Part shown: one piece after another, positions 11,501 through 21,381 of the stretch
How positions within the stretch are numbered: the first letter of the stretch is position 1
Layout: every line of letters starts with the position of its first letter
Position numbers and translations under genes: made by a program
NCBI GenBank assembly: GCA_024114885.1
Contig: CP099418.1
Coordinates: 2,976,001-3,040,000, forward strand
Direction: 5' to 3'
Length of the DNA: 64,000 nt
Source of the DNA: Septoria linicola
Lineage: Eukaryota > Ascomycota > Dothideomycetes > Mycosphaerellales > Mycosphaerellaceae
Notes under the pieces: generated by a model
Seen by the model: only the letters and a program-made list of their open reading frames with translations
What the model was told of the DNA's origin: nothing
The model's database searches: none

Positions 11501-14259
11501 ACTTCTTACCTACTAAGGCTATACTCTTATATCTATATATACTATAGCTCTATATCCCTATACCTTAAGGTAGAAGACTATTATTTTAATTCTATTAAAA
11601 GCTTTATTAGGTAAGAGCTTAAATCTTTTAATATTAGGTCTATTTAGGAGCTTATTCCTTATATATACCTATACTTTAAAAGCTTCTAGCTAAAACTTAA
11701 TAGGTATCTTACTCTCTTTAAGTATTACTCTAATAGAGGCCTCTAATATTTAGATAGACCTCTTAACTACTCTATTCTAGAGTAAATTATAGGCCTTAGT
11801 TAGCTTAAAAGTAATTCTAAAGTCCTTTTCCTACTATTTAATTAAAGTAGTAATTTCTTTAGTATTATTAGCTCTTATAGACTTAAGGAGTACTACTAAC
11901 TACCTTTCTACCTTAATCCTCTAGTTCTAAAGAGTAGTTAGTATATCTAATCTAGCTTTAAGTAGAAATGCCTATTTCTTTCTTAAGAAGTTATTAATAA
12001 TCTTAAGCTACTATATAAAACCTTTTACTAATAATAGTAATAGTCTATAGATATCTACTAATATAAGAGCTAATCTTTTAGGTCTTCTCTTAATAGACTT
12101 ACCTAGGTATTTCTTTATTTTATCTATTATATAGATTCTATACTTATACTCTTCCTAGCTAGGAATTAGAATTCTTTCCTTTAGGTTAGTAACTTTATAA
12201 AAGTTTAAGAGTAACTCTCTTCTAAAATATATAAATCTTCTATACTATAGCTCCTACTATTTTAGATCCTTCTTTAATAGAGTAGTATAGGTATTATTAA
12301 CTTCTATAGGATTATATAGTAAGTAATATAACTTTTCCTATAGAAGAGATAATATCTTACTAATAAATAGAATACCTCTAACTAGCTTAGTCTTTATAAC
12401 TATTTAGCTATCTAGGAAGGTAAGAGTAAAATTAGGCTTTTAGACTCTAAATTACTTACTAAACTAATCCTATAATATAAGATTTACTTTAAGATTAGGA
12501 ATAAATAGTATCTTATTAAGTAAAACTTCTTCTTTTAAGATTCCTTTTATCTATACTAGTCTAGAGTAGGTTATATAGAGGTATCCTCCTCCTACCTTAA
12601 TCTATACTTTCTTTCTTAGTAGCTTTACTAATCTAAAGAAGGATAGTTAGTTAGTTATATAGGATAAGGTATAGGAATCTAAGAGCTATTCTTAGAGTAA
12701 TAACTTACCTTTAACTTTAATTATAGAATAGGCTAACTTATTTTAATTATTATCTTCTAATAGGGAATTATTATTACTTCTAGAACTAGAATAAGTTCTA
12801 GAATTAGAACTAGAACTAGACTCCTAGGCTAAAAATCCTTTCTTTAGAAACTTTCTAGACTTTTCTATTCTCTAAAGCTACTTACTTATTCTTTAGATAG
12901 CTTTCTTTAGCTTATTATATAATAATAACTTATAGATAGCTTTCTTAATATATCTAGTATTCCTTAGTAAAAGGGATCTTCTAACTCTCTTTCTAAGGAA
13001 TAATCTCTAAGGGTCCTTCTAGTTCTTAGTACTATTTCTTTACTAGGATAGTTTCTTAGTAGTAGAGAGGTTAGAATAATCTTTTAACTAGTACTTTCCT
13101 TTCTTATAGAGCTAGTATATTAGTAGAGACTTTCCTTAGTAGAGCTACCTAGGATAGAATATAGCTATACCTATATCTATCTTATCTAGGTTATCTCTTA
13201 CTTTTTAGGACTTAAGTAGAAGGAGAATAGTATCTATATCTAAGGATAGTTAAGTTATAATAGTATCCTTAGCTACTTAGTATAATATAGGTAGGAACTA
13301 TAAAAGATACTTTAGCCTTTTCTCTTAGCTCTAGTAGTAAGTTTCCTAAGGATTAATCTTAGTAATCCTCTTACCTAGGACTTTAAGGTATCTCTATACT
13401 TCTCTAATTATCTTATTAGGTAATATCCTATATATAATAAACTACTTAATTAGACCTATAGTATAGGACTTTAGGACTCTATTATACTTATTCTAGAGAA
13501 TTACTTATATCTTAGCTACTAATATAGTAATATACTATATCTCTAGCTCTATCTTATTATTCTTACTAATACTATATCTAATACTAAATCTATATACTAT
13601 ATTATCTTTTAAGAAGTATTAATTCTAAGTAATATATATCTAGAGACTAGTGTCCTACTAAACTATATATAGGTTCCCTCTAATAATTAGTTAGCTAATT
13701 GCCTAGAACTAGTCCTTTTCTTCTAGCTTATCTATCTATAGCTTAAACTATTTCTTCTAGTTAGTTCTATCTAGGATTAGAATCCTTTAGCTCTTCTTGT
13801 CCTCTTAGTCTATTATAGAAATAGGTAAATAGAATAAATAATTAGTAGAATACTTTAAGCTAGCTAAGGATTCTAGAGAAGAGTAATTTCTTATAGTAGA
13901 GAGACTAGCTCTAAGAGATAAGGATTCCTCGTATTTAGGAAATTACTAAGACTTAGATCTTTCTCTCTTAGTAGAGTTTCTACTACTAGGTAGTAGGAAG
14001 GCTAGGTAGCCTCTTCTAACTCTAGTAATACTAGGTATAATAGTAGAGAACTAGGTAGGTATTAATAAAGTAGAAATATACTACTATCTTATAGAGATCT
14101 TTACTAACTTATATACTACTAGGTATAAACTAGCTTCGTTAGTAATATAGTTAAGGAAACTTCTAGGCCCTAAATATTTTCTATAAACTATAAGGGATAT
14201 AAGTAACCTATACTAATATAGGTTACTCCTATTTAGTATATAAACCTAGGCTTATAACC

Positions 14260-14536
14260 TATTAAGAGTAGAGAGCGTATTATATACTATATAATATTAA
14301 GGAGGGTATAGCGTAGTAAAGAAGAATAGAGGATTAATCTTAAACTAACTTATATATATAGTATAGTAGTAATATGCTAGGAACTAAATATAAAGTTAAT
14401 TAAGTTAGTTATCTAAGAAGAGAAGAAAGAGAAGTAAGATATACCTCTTACTAAGCCTTAGGTAGATATCTAAGGTATCTAGAACTATACTTAGATATCT
14501 ATATCTAGACTAACTATCTAGGATATATTCTTAATA
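14260..14536 (-). repeat. Right LTR of the copia element
   Basis: Partner of 8239-8515. It is followed directly by the duplicated target GTATC at 14537-14541. Confidence 0.93.
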
Positions 14537-15470
14537 GTATCCTCTCTATAGCGCTAGGGCTTTAGCTTACTAAGCCTACTATAATTTAATATATTAGTTT
14601 ATCTTACTAGTTCTATACTTGAAGTATTAGTTAAATCGTAATAGTAGTAATAGCTTACTACCTATAGCTACTACGGCCTCCGACTCTATAGTATAGATAA
14701 CGTTCTAGATCTTAAAATAAGTATCTATAGCTAGTATAGTCTCTATACTACGATTAGATTAGAGGATTTAAGGTATAGTACCTATAGCGTATAGTACTAT
14801 AAGGTATTAAGCGAGAACTAATATAGCTGTCCTTCTAGATAGACTAATATATATCTACTCTATATAACGCGAATAGATATAGATACTAGCGTAGATCTAA
14901 ATAAGCTACTTCTTAAACTTATAGTATATATCTATTAAGATAGTAAAGCCTAGACTAGGTATAATAATAGCTCTATAGTATTCGTTTATATAGTTAAGAC
15001 GACGCCGTACGCTCTTAGGATTAAGTAGAGAAGTAATACGATAAATCTAGTTACTACGAGTATAAGCTACGAGTACTTAAGGTTTAGCTACGAGTGCCTA
15101 CTACCTAATAATATTATATTTAGACTATAGATAAGTATAGAGATTACCCTTACTATATACTTTAACTAATAACTTATCTAGCTCTACTACTAGTATTTCT
15201 ATAATATATACTTCTATATCTATATAATTTATACTACTCTCTATCTTCTATAGTTCTAGCCTATTAATCCGAATACGGTAGTATTACCTTATAGTAATAT
15301 TAAAGCCCTCGTCTATTAAAACCTATATAGCTTCGCTATCTTTAAGACGTAGGATATTATATATAAAGCCTATACGTATCTAGAGTTTGTCCTTATTATT
15401 TAGAATATTCTATACCTTCCTACTACGGTCTTTATTAAGTCGAATAGACAATATAGATAGTATACGCTCG
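14537..15470 (-). pseudogene. N-terminal and catalytic part of an integrase-core (DDE) gene relic
   Basis: The minus-strand translation starting near 15470 matches the layout of a fungal gene family with an N-terminal helical region followed by an integrase-like catalytic core. Recognisable blocks are a D-x-Y-Y-K-F-K-K segment near 14930, an I-Y-A-S-I-x-x-Y-S-R-Y segment after it, S-R-R-T-A, and a Y-x-T-S block close to 14600. The frame runs up to the copia insertion and resumes in register at 8238 once the copia element and one GTATC copy are removed. It is broken by many RIP stops. Family naming is from memory; a profile search would settle it. Confidence 0.6.
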
Positions 15471-15660
15471 AGGGTGCGTTTAGTAATAGTAACTCGAAAG
15501 GAGTAGTAAAGGGTAGATTAGATCTCTAGTAAAGTATAACCTACCTCTCTACGCTAGCGGATATAGTTATAGTATAGTAAGTAGTCTAGAGCACGCAGAG
15601 CTATAATTGCGAGTATGCAGCGAGTATAGAGAGTGAATTAGAAGCGATAGAGTATGTTTA

Positions 15661-15986
15661 TTACTATTGCGTTGCCGAGGTTTGATATGGCGGACTGGTT
15701 AGAATAGCGCACCGTCGTTCAAACGTAGTCGGAGACAGCTGCTCTTCACGTGTGCAAGAAGTCTCCAAGCAAGTTGGTGCCTTTGAATTGCTGCATTGAT
15801 GGCACTTCACTGCCCGCATTACACTTCGATTGAACTATGTACGCGAATTGCTTGGCGCTATCTTGCCACTCAAGAAGGGCCACTGAGCGTCAGAGAGCAC
15901 TTCCACGCATGCCTTGCCGGAGTCTGCTGGGCACTCACCCACTTGATGGTCGACAGGCTGGCTCGGGACAGATGACGGCGCGCTCC
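15661..15986. other. Intergenic transition from RIP compartment to genes
   Basis: Normal base composition returns here. It holds the 3' flank of the mbp1-like gene. I see no gene in it. Confidence 0.6.
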
Positions 15987-18208
15987 CTATGCGACACCGA
16001 CGTTCATGCCTTGCCAGTCTTCAAGCTCTGCTACGATCTCCGGTAGCATGCCTTCCACGTCCTCCTCGCGAACTCCCAGCGCCCCAGTGATGAGGCGTCT
16101 GTATTCCGTCTGCTTGTTATTCATACCGGCATTGGACAACGCCTGTACAATAGCTGTGAACAGGATCTTCCGTTGCTCGACGAGGTCATGTAGTTCCTGA
16201 ACCAGCGGCAACTTCTGACTGACTTGCTCCTCGTCATCGTCAAGCATCATATCATCAGCAGGCGGGTCGGCTTGGTTTTGTTCTTCCTGGCTCAGGAGCT
16301 GTCTCAGCTCAGCATCTTCCTCTTCCTTCATCAACACCTCGTACTCCCTCATCAGTGCTTCGAGTTTCCTGGATAGTGCATCGTCGTCTTCAGCATGTCC
16401 GCCAGTCTGTGAGATATCCTTCGCAGTAAGCTCCTCCAGCTGCCGATGAAGCAGCTCTATTTGTGTTGATCGTTCTGCTGCGACTCTTTCAGCCTCTATC
16501 CTCTCGACTTCCTTTTCTTCAATTTCCGATTCGAGATGAGCGGCGAGTTGGTCAGCTTTGCTCTTCAGGGCCGGCATGATTGCTGAGGTAAGAGACAATG
16601 CCGCTTCTGACTTGTAGATGCTACTGTCTGATGATTGTGAGGCTTGCCCAAATGTGGCCTGAGAAAGCATGGGGTCAATCATGGAGTTGGAGCCCGTTCC
16701 ATTGAGATGAGGTCGCACAGGGCCGCCGCCAAAAGTGCCACCCCGGCTGTCAGCTTGGAATGGTGACGATGAAAATTGACGATTGTTACTTCGTTCTTGC
16801 CGGCGGCGGTTCAGCTGTACAATCAAAGAGTCGGCTGTCTCGCCCATGTTGTTCGGTATCCCAACGGCAGCATTTCTCCCAATCAGGCTTCGAACACACT
16901 TTCGAGCGCCATTACGAGCTGCAATCGTGACGGCGGTATCTCCATTGTGGTCTTGTGTGTTTAGTATACGCTCAATTGCATCTGGCCCCATGATTTCGGG
17001 CATCTTGTTCAGAATACTGTCCATGTAGTACCTGGCACATTGGTATTTGCTCTTGCGTTCGGTGATGTTTGCAATGTGATGGAAGACAGTCTGTCCATAC
17101 CATTCCTGCATGTTGACAGTGCGTATGAGCAGCCCGGCAAGTTTCTCCATGTTTTGACGATCGTAGTTATTTGTGAAGAGGACGGCACGCATCAAAGGTG
17201 TCTCGCCGTTCTTGGACTGTACATCCACGAGCGCTTGCCGGCGAATCAAGTCTTTGACGACTTCAAGATCGCCCATAGCGGCAGCCCAGTGGAGCGCAGT
17301 ATGGCCTTTGTCATCGATGGGCCGGTTCAGGTCTGCCCCTTGTGGCGGCGACGGAGCCAGCGGCAGCTGATCGAGCGGACTGTCCATGAGCATAAAATAG
17401 TCCAACAATTCGTCAGCCCACAGTTGGTGTTCCTTGTCGGCTTGGGTCATCGTGTCCTCCACCCTGCGACGTTTTCGATCTCCACCGGTGTATTGAGAGT
17501 CGTAGTCGTCAAAAGCTTCAGAGACCACGGTCACGTCGTCAGGAGTGTCAGCACCTTGCATGCTCATGTGATCGTAGTCATGCATGCCAGCGTAGGCCGC
17601 GCTGCGTTTTGTCGGTGGGTTCATTGGCGATTCGTTCGTCTTCTTGGGTGCTGGTCGCCGTGATGCAGGTGGCGCTCGTGGAGCCCTGGGCTTGGACGAA
17701 GCAGCCGTGGCATGTTTCGGGGCAGGCGGAGGACTTCTGTCGCCAGGCACATAGTCAAATATGGGTCGTAGCTTCTCGAGCACGCCGTTCTTTTGTGCGA
17801 GCTCCCGTCCATCCACTAAAGGTATCCAGGTTCCTGCGCAAGCACAATGCAATCAGCAATCCTCGTCCTTTGAAGGCGCTTTTTGGGCTGGTCGAATACC
17901 CTGATATTTGCCATAGCCACCCTGCACTTTCTCGTGCACACCCTTCTGCACTTCTCGCTCCAGAATTCGTGTCCGCGCGGGCTTGTCGTAGTCGGCGACC
18001 TTGAGGATATGTGTTGCATTTATCCAGTCGTCTGATCGACGGCGCATAATATGGTTGCCGCCAGCATTGTACTCGTAGACAGGGACCTGCGCAATGAAGT
18101 CAGTGATCCTGCACGTTGCTTCGTCGAGCGATGAAGAAAGCCGGCACGAACATTACTGTAGGTCGCGCTGTAGATCTTCTTGTCGTCGGCCGCCATAGTG
18201 GGCGGCAT
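15987..18208 (-). CDS. mbp1: Mbp1-type APSES/ankyrin cell-cycle transcription factor
   Basis: DNA-binding subunit of an MBF-type G1/S transcription complex. Three exons: 18208-18152, 18086-17900 and 17833-15987, giving 696 aa. Intron 1 (65 bp) uses donor GTTCGT and intron 2 (66 bp) GTATTC; both restore the family sequence in frame. Residues about 12-110 form the APSES/KilA-N DNA-binding domain (R-R-R-S-D-D-W-I-N-A-T-H-I-L-K-V, then G-G-Y-G-K-Y-Q-G-T-W-I-P-L across intron 2). A basic nuclear-localisation patch K-R-R-R lies near 200. Ankyrin repeats lie near 256-410, and a Glu-rich coiled coil plus helical tail follow. Having both APSES and ankyrin parts favours Mbp1/Res over Swi6. ATG at 18208 is preferred; an in-frame ATG at 18196 is possible. 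It is transcribed divergently from trpC, and two MCB boxes stand in its own promoter. Confidence 0.92.
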
Positions 18209-18307
18209 CGTGTGGGACAATCTACAAGGCAGTCAATGCCTGATGAGTTCAGTCCTGGTTACGGTAGCTTGCAGCCGAGGCAGCGGGTCTTCGTCTCTGC
18301 GAGGTGC

Positions 18308-18313
18308 ACGCGT
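18308..18313. promoter_or_regulatory. MCB box ACGCGT upstream of mbp1
   Basis: ACGCGT is the known binding site of Mbp1-containing MBF. It lies 100 bp upstream of the mbp1-like start codon. Confidence 0.5.
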
Positions 18314-18342
18314 GGTGAGATAGTGATGGTCTGTGTGCCGGG

Positions 18343-18348
18343 ACGCGT
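18343..18348. promoter_or_regulatory. Second MCB box ACGCGT upstream of mbp1
   Basis: A second exact ACGCGT stands 35 bp from the first. A related GCGCGTTT sequence follows at about 18361. Two exact hexamers this close are suggestive of MBF control. Confidence 0.5.
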
Positions 18349-18397
18349 TGGGACTTGGGAGCGCGTTTGCCAAGATCGCTGCTAACTTAGTTCATGC

Positions 18398-18404
18398 TGA
18401 CTCA
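18398..18404. promoter_or_regulatory. Gcn4/CPC1-type site TGACTCA upstream of trpC
   Basis: TGACTCA is the consensus for the general amino-acid (cross-pathway) control activator. It lies about 220 bp upstream of the trpC start, where such elements are expected for an amino-acid biosynthesis gene. Confidence 0.6.
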
Positions 18405-18624
18405 TATCCGGATGCATGCATTGACTGCTATTTGCGCCGACAACCTCTACCTCACTGCATGAGGGCGAATCACAACATCACCCCTCGGAGTATCTAGTGG
18501 TGCGATATCTGGAAAGCAATTCATGCGTCTCCAGCCTCGGATCCGAATTGAGTAAGGAAGAGCCAAGTTTTCACATACCATCGGCATAGGAATTATTGAG
18601 CCACTGGCCAGTCAAGAAGGCAGA

Positions 18625-20946
18625 ATGCCCAGCATTGACCTGATCGACCACTCGCCACAGCACCCGGAGCCGGCAGCACCTGTACCGACCGCTTCCAATC
18701 TCATACTGATTGACAACTATGACTCGTTTACCTGGAACGTGTATCAATATCTCGTACTGGAAGGAGCCAAAGTCGAAGTCATCCGCAATGACCAGATTAC
18801 GTTGGAAGAGCTCATAGCTCGAAAGCCCACACAACTTGTCATCAGTCCTGGACCTGGCCATCCTGAAACCGATTCCGGTATCAGCAAAGATGCCATCCGC
18901 TACTTTAGTGGCAAGATACCTGTCCTTGGCGTGTGCATGGGCGAGCAATGTATCTACTCAGTGTTTGGCGGCACTGTCGAGAAGACGGGTGAAATCTTGC
19001 ACGGCAAGACATCTCCTCTGAGGCACGATGGGAAAGGAGTCTATGCCGATCTGCACAAGGACATTCCCGTCACGAGATATCACTCTTTGGCTGGGACACA
19101 CCCAACTCTGCCAGATTGTCTGGAAGTATCGTCTTGGATAGAAGTTGGTCCAGACGGCGGCAAAGGCGTCATTATGGGTGTGCGGCACAAGGAGTTCTTG
19201 GTGGAAGGAGTCCAATTTCATCCAGAATCAATACTCACGGAAGGGGGAAGGAAAATGCTGAAGAACTTCCTGCACATGCAAGGTGGCACCTGGTCTGAGA
19301 ACGCGCGGCTCCAGACCGAGGCTCAACGAGTCACTGGTAATGCTGCGCCAAGGGCGGCTGGGGACGTGAGTGGCGAGAAGAAGGCAAACATCTTGAATCG
19401 AATTTATGATCAGCGCAAAATCGATGTAGCAGAGCAACGCGAGATCCCCTCGCATCGGTTCGAAGACCTCCAGGCTGCATACGATCTCGACTTGGCACCG
19501 TCACTGATCTCGTTCCCCGATCGACTGAGACAGACGTCGTTCAAGCTGTCGCTTATGGCAGAAATTAAGCGCGCGTCTCCTTCAAAGGGCATCATCCAGA
19601 TTGATGCGCGAGCACCCGAACAGGCCCGGGTATATGCACTTGCAGGAGCCAGCGCCATATCGGTGCTTACGGAGCCGCACTGGTTCAGGGGCAGCATTGA
19701 AGATCTGAGGAACGTGCGGAAAGCGATTGACAGCATGCCAAACCGACCCGCAGTGCTGCGCAAAGAGTTCGTGTTCGACGAGTATCAAATTCTCGAGGCT
19801 CGCCTGGCTGGTGCTGATACGGTTCTGCTCATCGTCAAGATGCTCGATCTCGAGCTCCTAAGCCGACTTTACAAATACTCTCAATCGTTGGGCATGGAGC
19901 CTCTGGTCGAAGTCAATACCCTCGAGGAAATGGAGATTGCAGTCAATTTGGGTTCCAAGGTGATCGGCGTCAATAACAGGAATCTGACGAGCTTTGATGT
20001 AGACATGGAGACCACGACACGGTTGATGAAGATAGTGCCGAAGGAGACCATTCTATGCGCTCTCAGCGGCATCGCGGGACCTGAGGACGTTGAGCCGTAC
20101 CAGAAGACGGGAGTCGGCGCCGTGTTGATTGGCGAAGCACTCATGCGCGCGAAAGACACGACTGAATTCATCTCGGAATTGCTAGGTGGCAGTGAAAGTG
20201 CGATCAAGGCCCAGGCACAAAAGAAGCTTCTCGTAAAGATCTGTGGAACCAGGACACCTGAAGCAGCACGGGCAGCTATTGAAGCTGGTGCTGATCTTAT
20301 CGGCATGATCATGGTGACTGGCAGGAAACGATGCGTGCCAACAGAAACAGCGCAGAAGATCTCACAAGTTGTGCACACAGTACCAAAGACTGCTTCGCAA
20401 GTGACAGACGTGTCCGAAGAGGCGGCAGGTAAGGCGTCAAGCTTTTTCACCCACACTGCACGGCATCACATTCAGCGACATGACCGCGCGTTGCTCGTTG
20501 GGGTCTTCCTCGATCAGCCTTTGGAATACATTCTTGAGCAGCACCGGCTGATCGACTTCGATATCATTCAGCTTCACGGCTCAGAGCCCCTAGAGTGGGC
20601 TCAACTCTTGCCTGTACCGGTGCTGCACAAATTCAAGCCTGGAGATTCTGGGCTGTCCAGTCGTGGCTACCACTCATTGCCCTTGCTCGATGCAGGTGCC
20701 GGCGATGGAAAACAACTAGATACATCCACGGTTAGGAGACTGCTCGAGGCGGACGCTGGACTGCGCGTGCTGCTTGCTGGGGGCTTGAATGCGGAGAATG
20801 TATCGCAAGCTGTAGCCGAATTAGGTGACTCTCGAAGTCAGGTGGCGGCCGTGGACGTGAGCAGTGGCGTGGAGAATGCTCAAGGGGAACAAGATGCAGA
20901 AAAGATCAGGGCGTTCATCAATGCTGCTAAAGCCATCGAGCTGTAG
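18625..20946 (+). CDS. trpC: Trifunctional tryptophan biosynthesis protein (glutamine amidotransferase / IGPS / PRAI)
   Basis: One intronless 773-aa protein carries three enzymes of tryptophan synthesis, the usual arrangement in filamentous ascomycetes. Residues about 25-220 are the glutamine amidotransferase (anthranilate synthase component II): nucleophile Cys104 in G-V-C-M-G-E-Q and His199/Glu201 in F-H-P-E-S. Residues about 255-520 are indole-3-glycerol-phosphate synthase (M-A-E-I-K-R-A-S-P-S with Lys315, and R-K-E-F). Residues about 535-773 are phosphoribosylanthranilate isomerase (V-K-I-C-G-T-R with Cys540, and a late A-V-D-V-S-S-G-V-E). The GATase signature has Glu where many relatives have Gln after Gly-106, a minor variation. 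All active-site motifs look intact. The promoter is shared with mbp1 and has a TGACTCA site. Confidence 0.97.
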   Translation: MPSIDLIDHSPQHPEPAAPVPTASNLILIDNYDSFTWNVYQYLVLEGAKVEVIRNDQITLEELIARKPTQLVISPGPGHPETDSGISKDAIRYFSGKIPVLGVCMGEQCIYSVFGGTVEKTGEILHGKTSPLRHDGKGVYADLHKDIPVTRYHSLAGTHPTLPDCLEVSSWIEVGPDGGKGVIMGVRHKEFLVEGVQFHPESILTEGGRKMLKNFLHMQGGTWSENARLQTEAQRVTGNAAPRAAGDVSGEKKANILNRIYDQRKIDVAEQREIPSHRFEDLQAAYDLDLAPSLISFPDRLRQTSFKLSLMAEIKRASPSKGIIQIDARAPEQARVYALAGASAISVLTEPHWFRGSIEDLRNVRKAIDSMPNRPAVLRKEFVFDEYQILEARLAGADTVLLIVKMLDLELLSRLYKYSQSLGMEPLVEVNTLEEMEIAVNLGSKVIGVNNRNLTSFDVDMETTTRLMKIVPKETILCALSGIAGPEDVEPYQKTGVGAVLIGEALMRAKDTTEFISELLGGSESAIKAQAQKKLLVKICGTRTPEAARAAIEAGADLIGMIMVTGRKRCVPTETAQKISQVVHTVPKTASQVTDVSEEAAGKASSFFTHTARHHIQRHDRALLVGVFLDQPLEYILEQHRLIDFDIIQLHGSEPLEWAQLLPVPVLHKFKPGDSGLSSRGYHSLPLLDAGAGDGKQLDTSTVRRLLEADAGLRVLLAGGLNAENVSQAVAELGDSRSQVAAVDVSSGVENAQGEQDAEKIRAFINAAKAIEL

Positions 20947-21381
20947 ATATCCCTGTGAAGGTTTCGCCAATTCTGGCGGGGAAATGCGAACAATCATGGC
21001 GGTAGTCTTCTACTTTTAGTTGCATTTGTCCACACTGCTCCACCGTGCGCATTCGCACTGCTGTCCATCGGACACTGCTGAGGCGTGGCGCATTAGCGCG
21101 TGGCGAGACAAATATGTGATTCGCTGGTGGGCTTCACTCTATTCACTCAAACGCAGCCTCACTCCACGCACAGCTTACTTGACAAGCAAAGCTTGCGACA
21201 ATAGAATGTTGCGAACATCAATTACTACTTTCTTCATCTAGCACACTTGACTCTTTCTCAAACTTCTTCGTTCACGAATTGGGCAGATCTACCCTCTTCG
21301 CAACTCGCAAGCTGTATACAACCACTGAGACGGGCTCAACACTACTCTGACTCTGACTGGGCTCACGCCACCGCCGCCAAG
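20947..21381. other. Intergenic, trpC to BRCT-WGR gene
   Basis: 3' flank of trpC and 5' flank of the next gene, in the same orientation. No gene or clear element seen. Confidence 0.5.

Larger units (their letters stand above)
8239..14536 (-). mobile_element. Ty1/copia LTR retrotransposon, RIP-inactivated
   Basis: This 6298-bp element is bounded by 277-bp LTRs and a perfect 5-bp target duplication GTATC (8234-8238 and 14537-14541). The coding sense is the minus strand. The reverse-transcriptase active site reads I-L-I-Y-I-N-N at about 10205-10184, where copia elements have Y-V-D-D; the Asn-Asn codons are 10189-10184. Downstream on that strand, near 9700, is a block resembling the copia RNase H 'D-S-D-x-A' region. 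The interior lacks both CpA/TpG and almost all CpG, unlike the neighbouring elements. The nested position inside the integrase-core relic shows it inserted later than that gene. Confidence 0.9.
1..15660. repeat. RIP-mutated AT-rich transposon compartment
   Basis: CpA and TpG dinucleotides are nearly absent over the whole stretch, TpA is very common, and stop codons interrupt all frames. This is the footprint of repeat-induced point mutation, which changes CpA to TpA in repeated DNA of filamentous ascomycetes. CpG remains common outside the copia interior (about 8516-14259). The edge is fairly sharp: CA and TG start to reappear at about 15590-15660, and normal coding sequence begins just after. 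Nested elements inside are listed separately. Confidence 0.95.

Noticed and set aside
15684..15730. tRNA-like A box (TGGCGGACTGGTTA) with a weak B box
   Set aside because: No acceptor or anticodon stem can be formed around it.
17040..17663. 207-codon open frame on the + strand
   Set aside because: It is antisense to the ankyrin part of mbp1, a shadow of a real gene.
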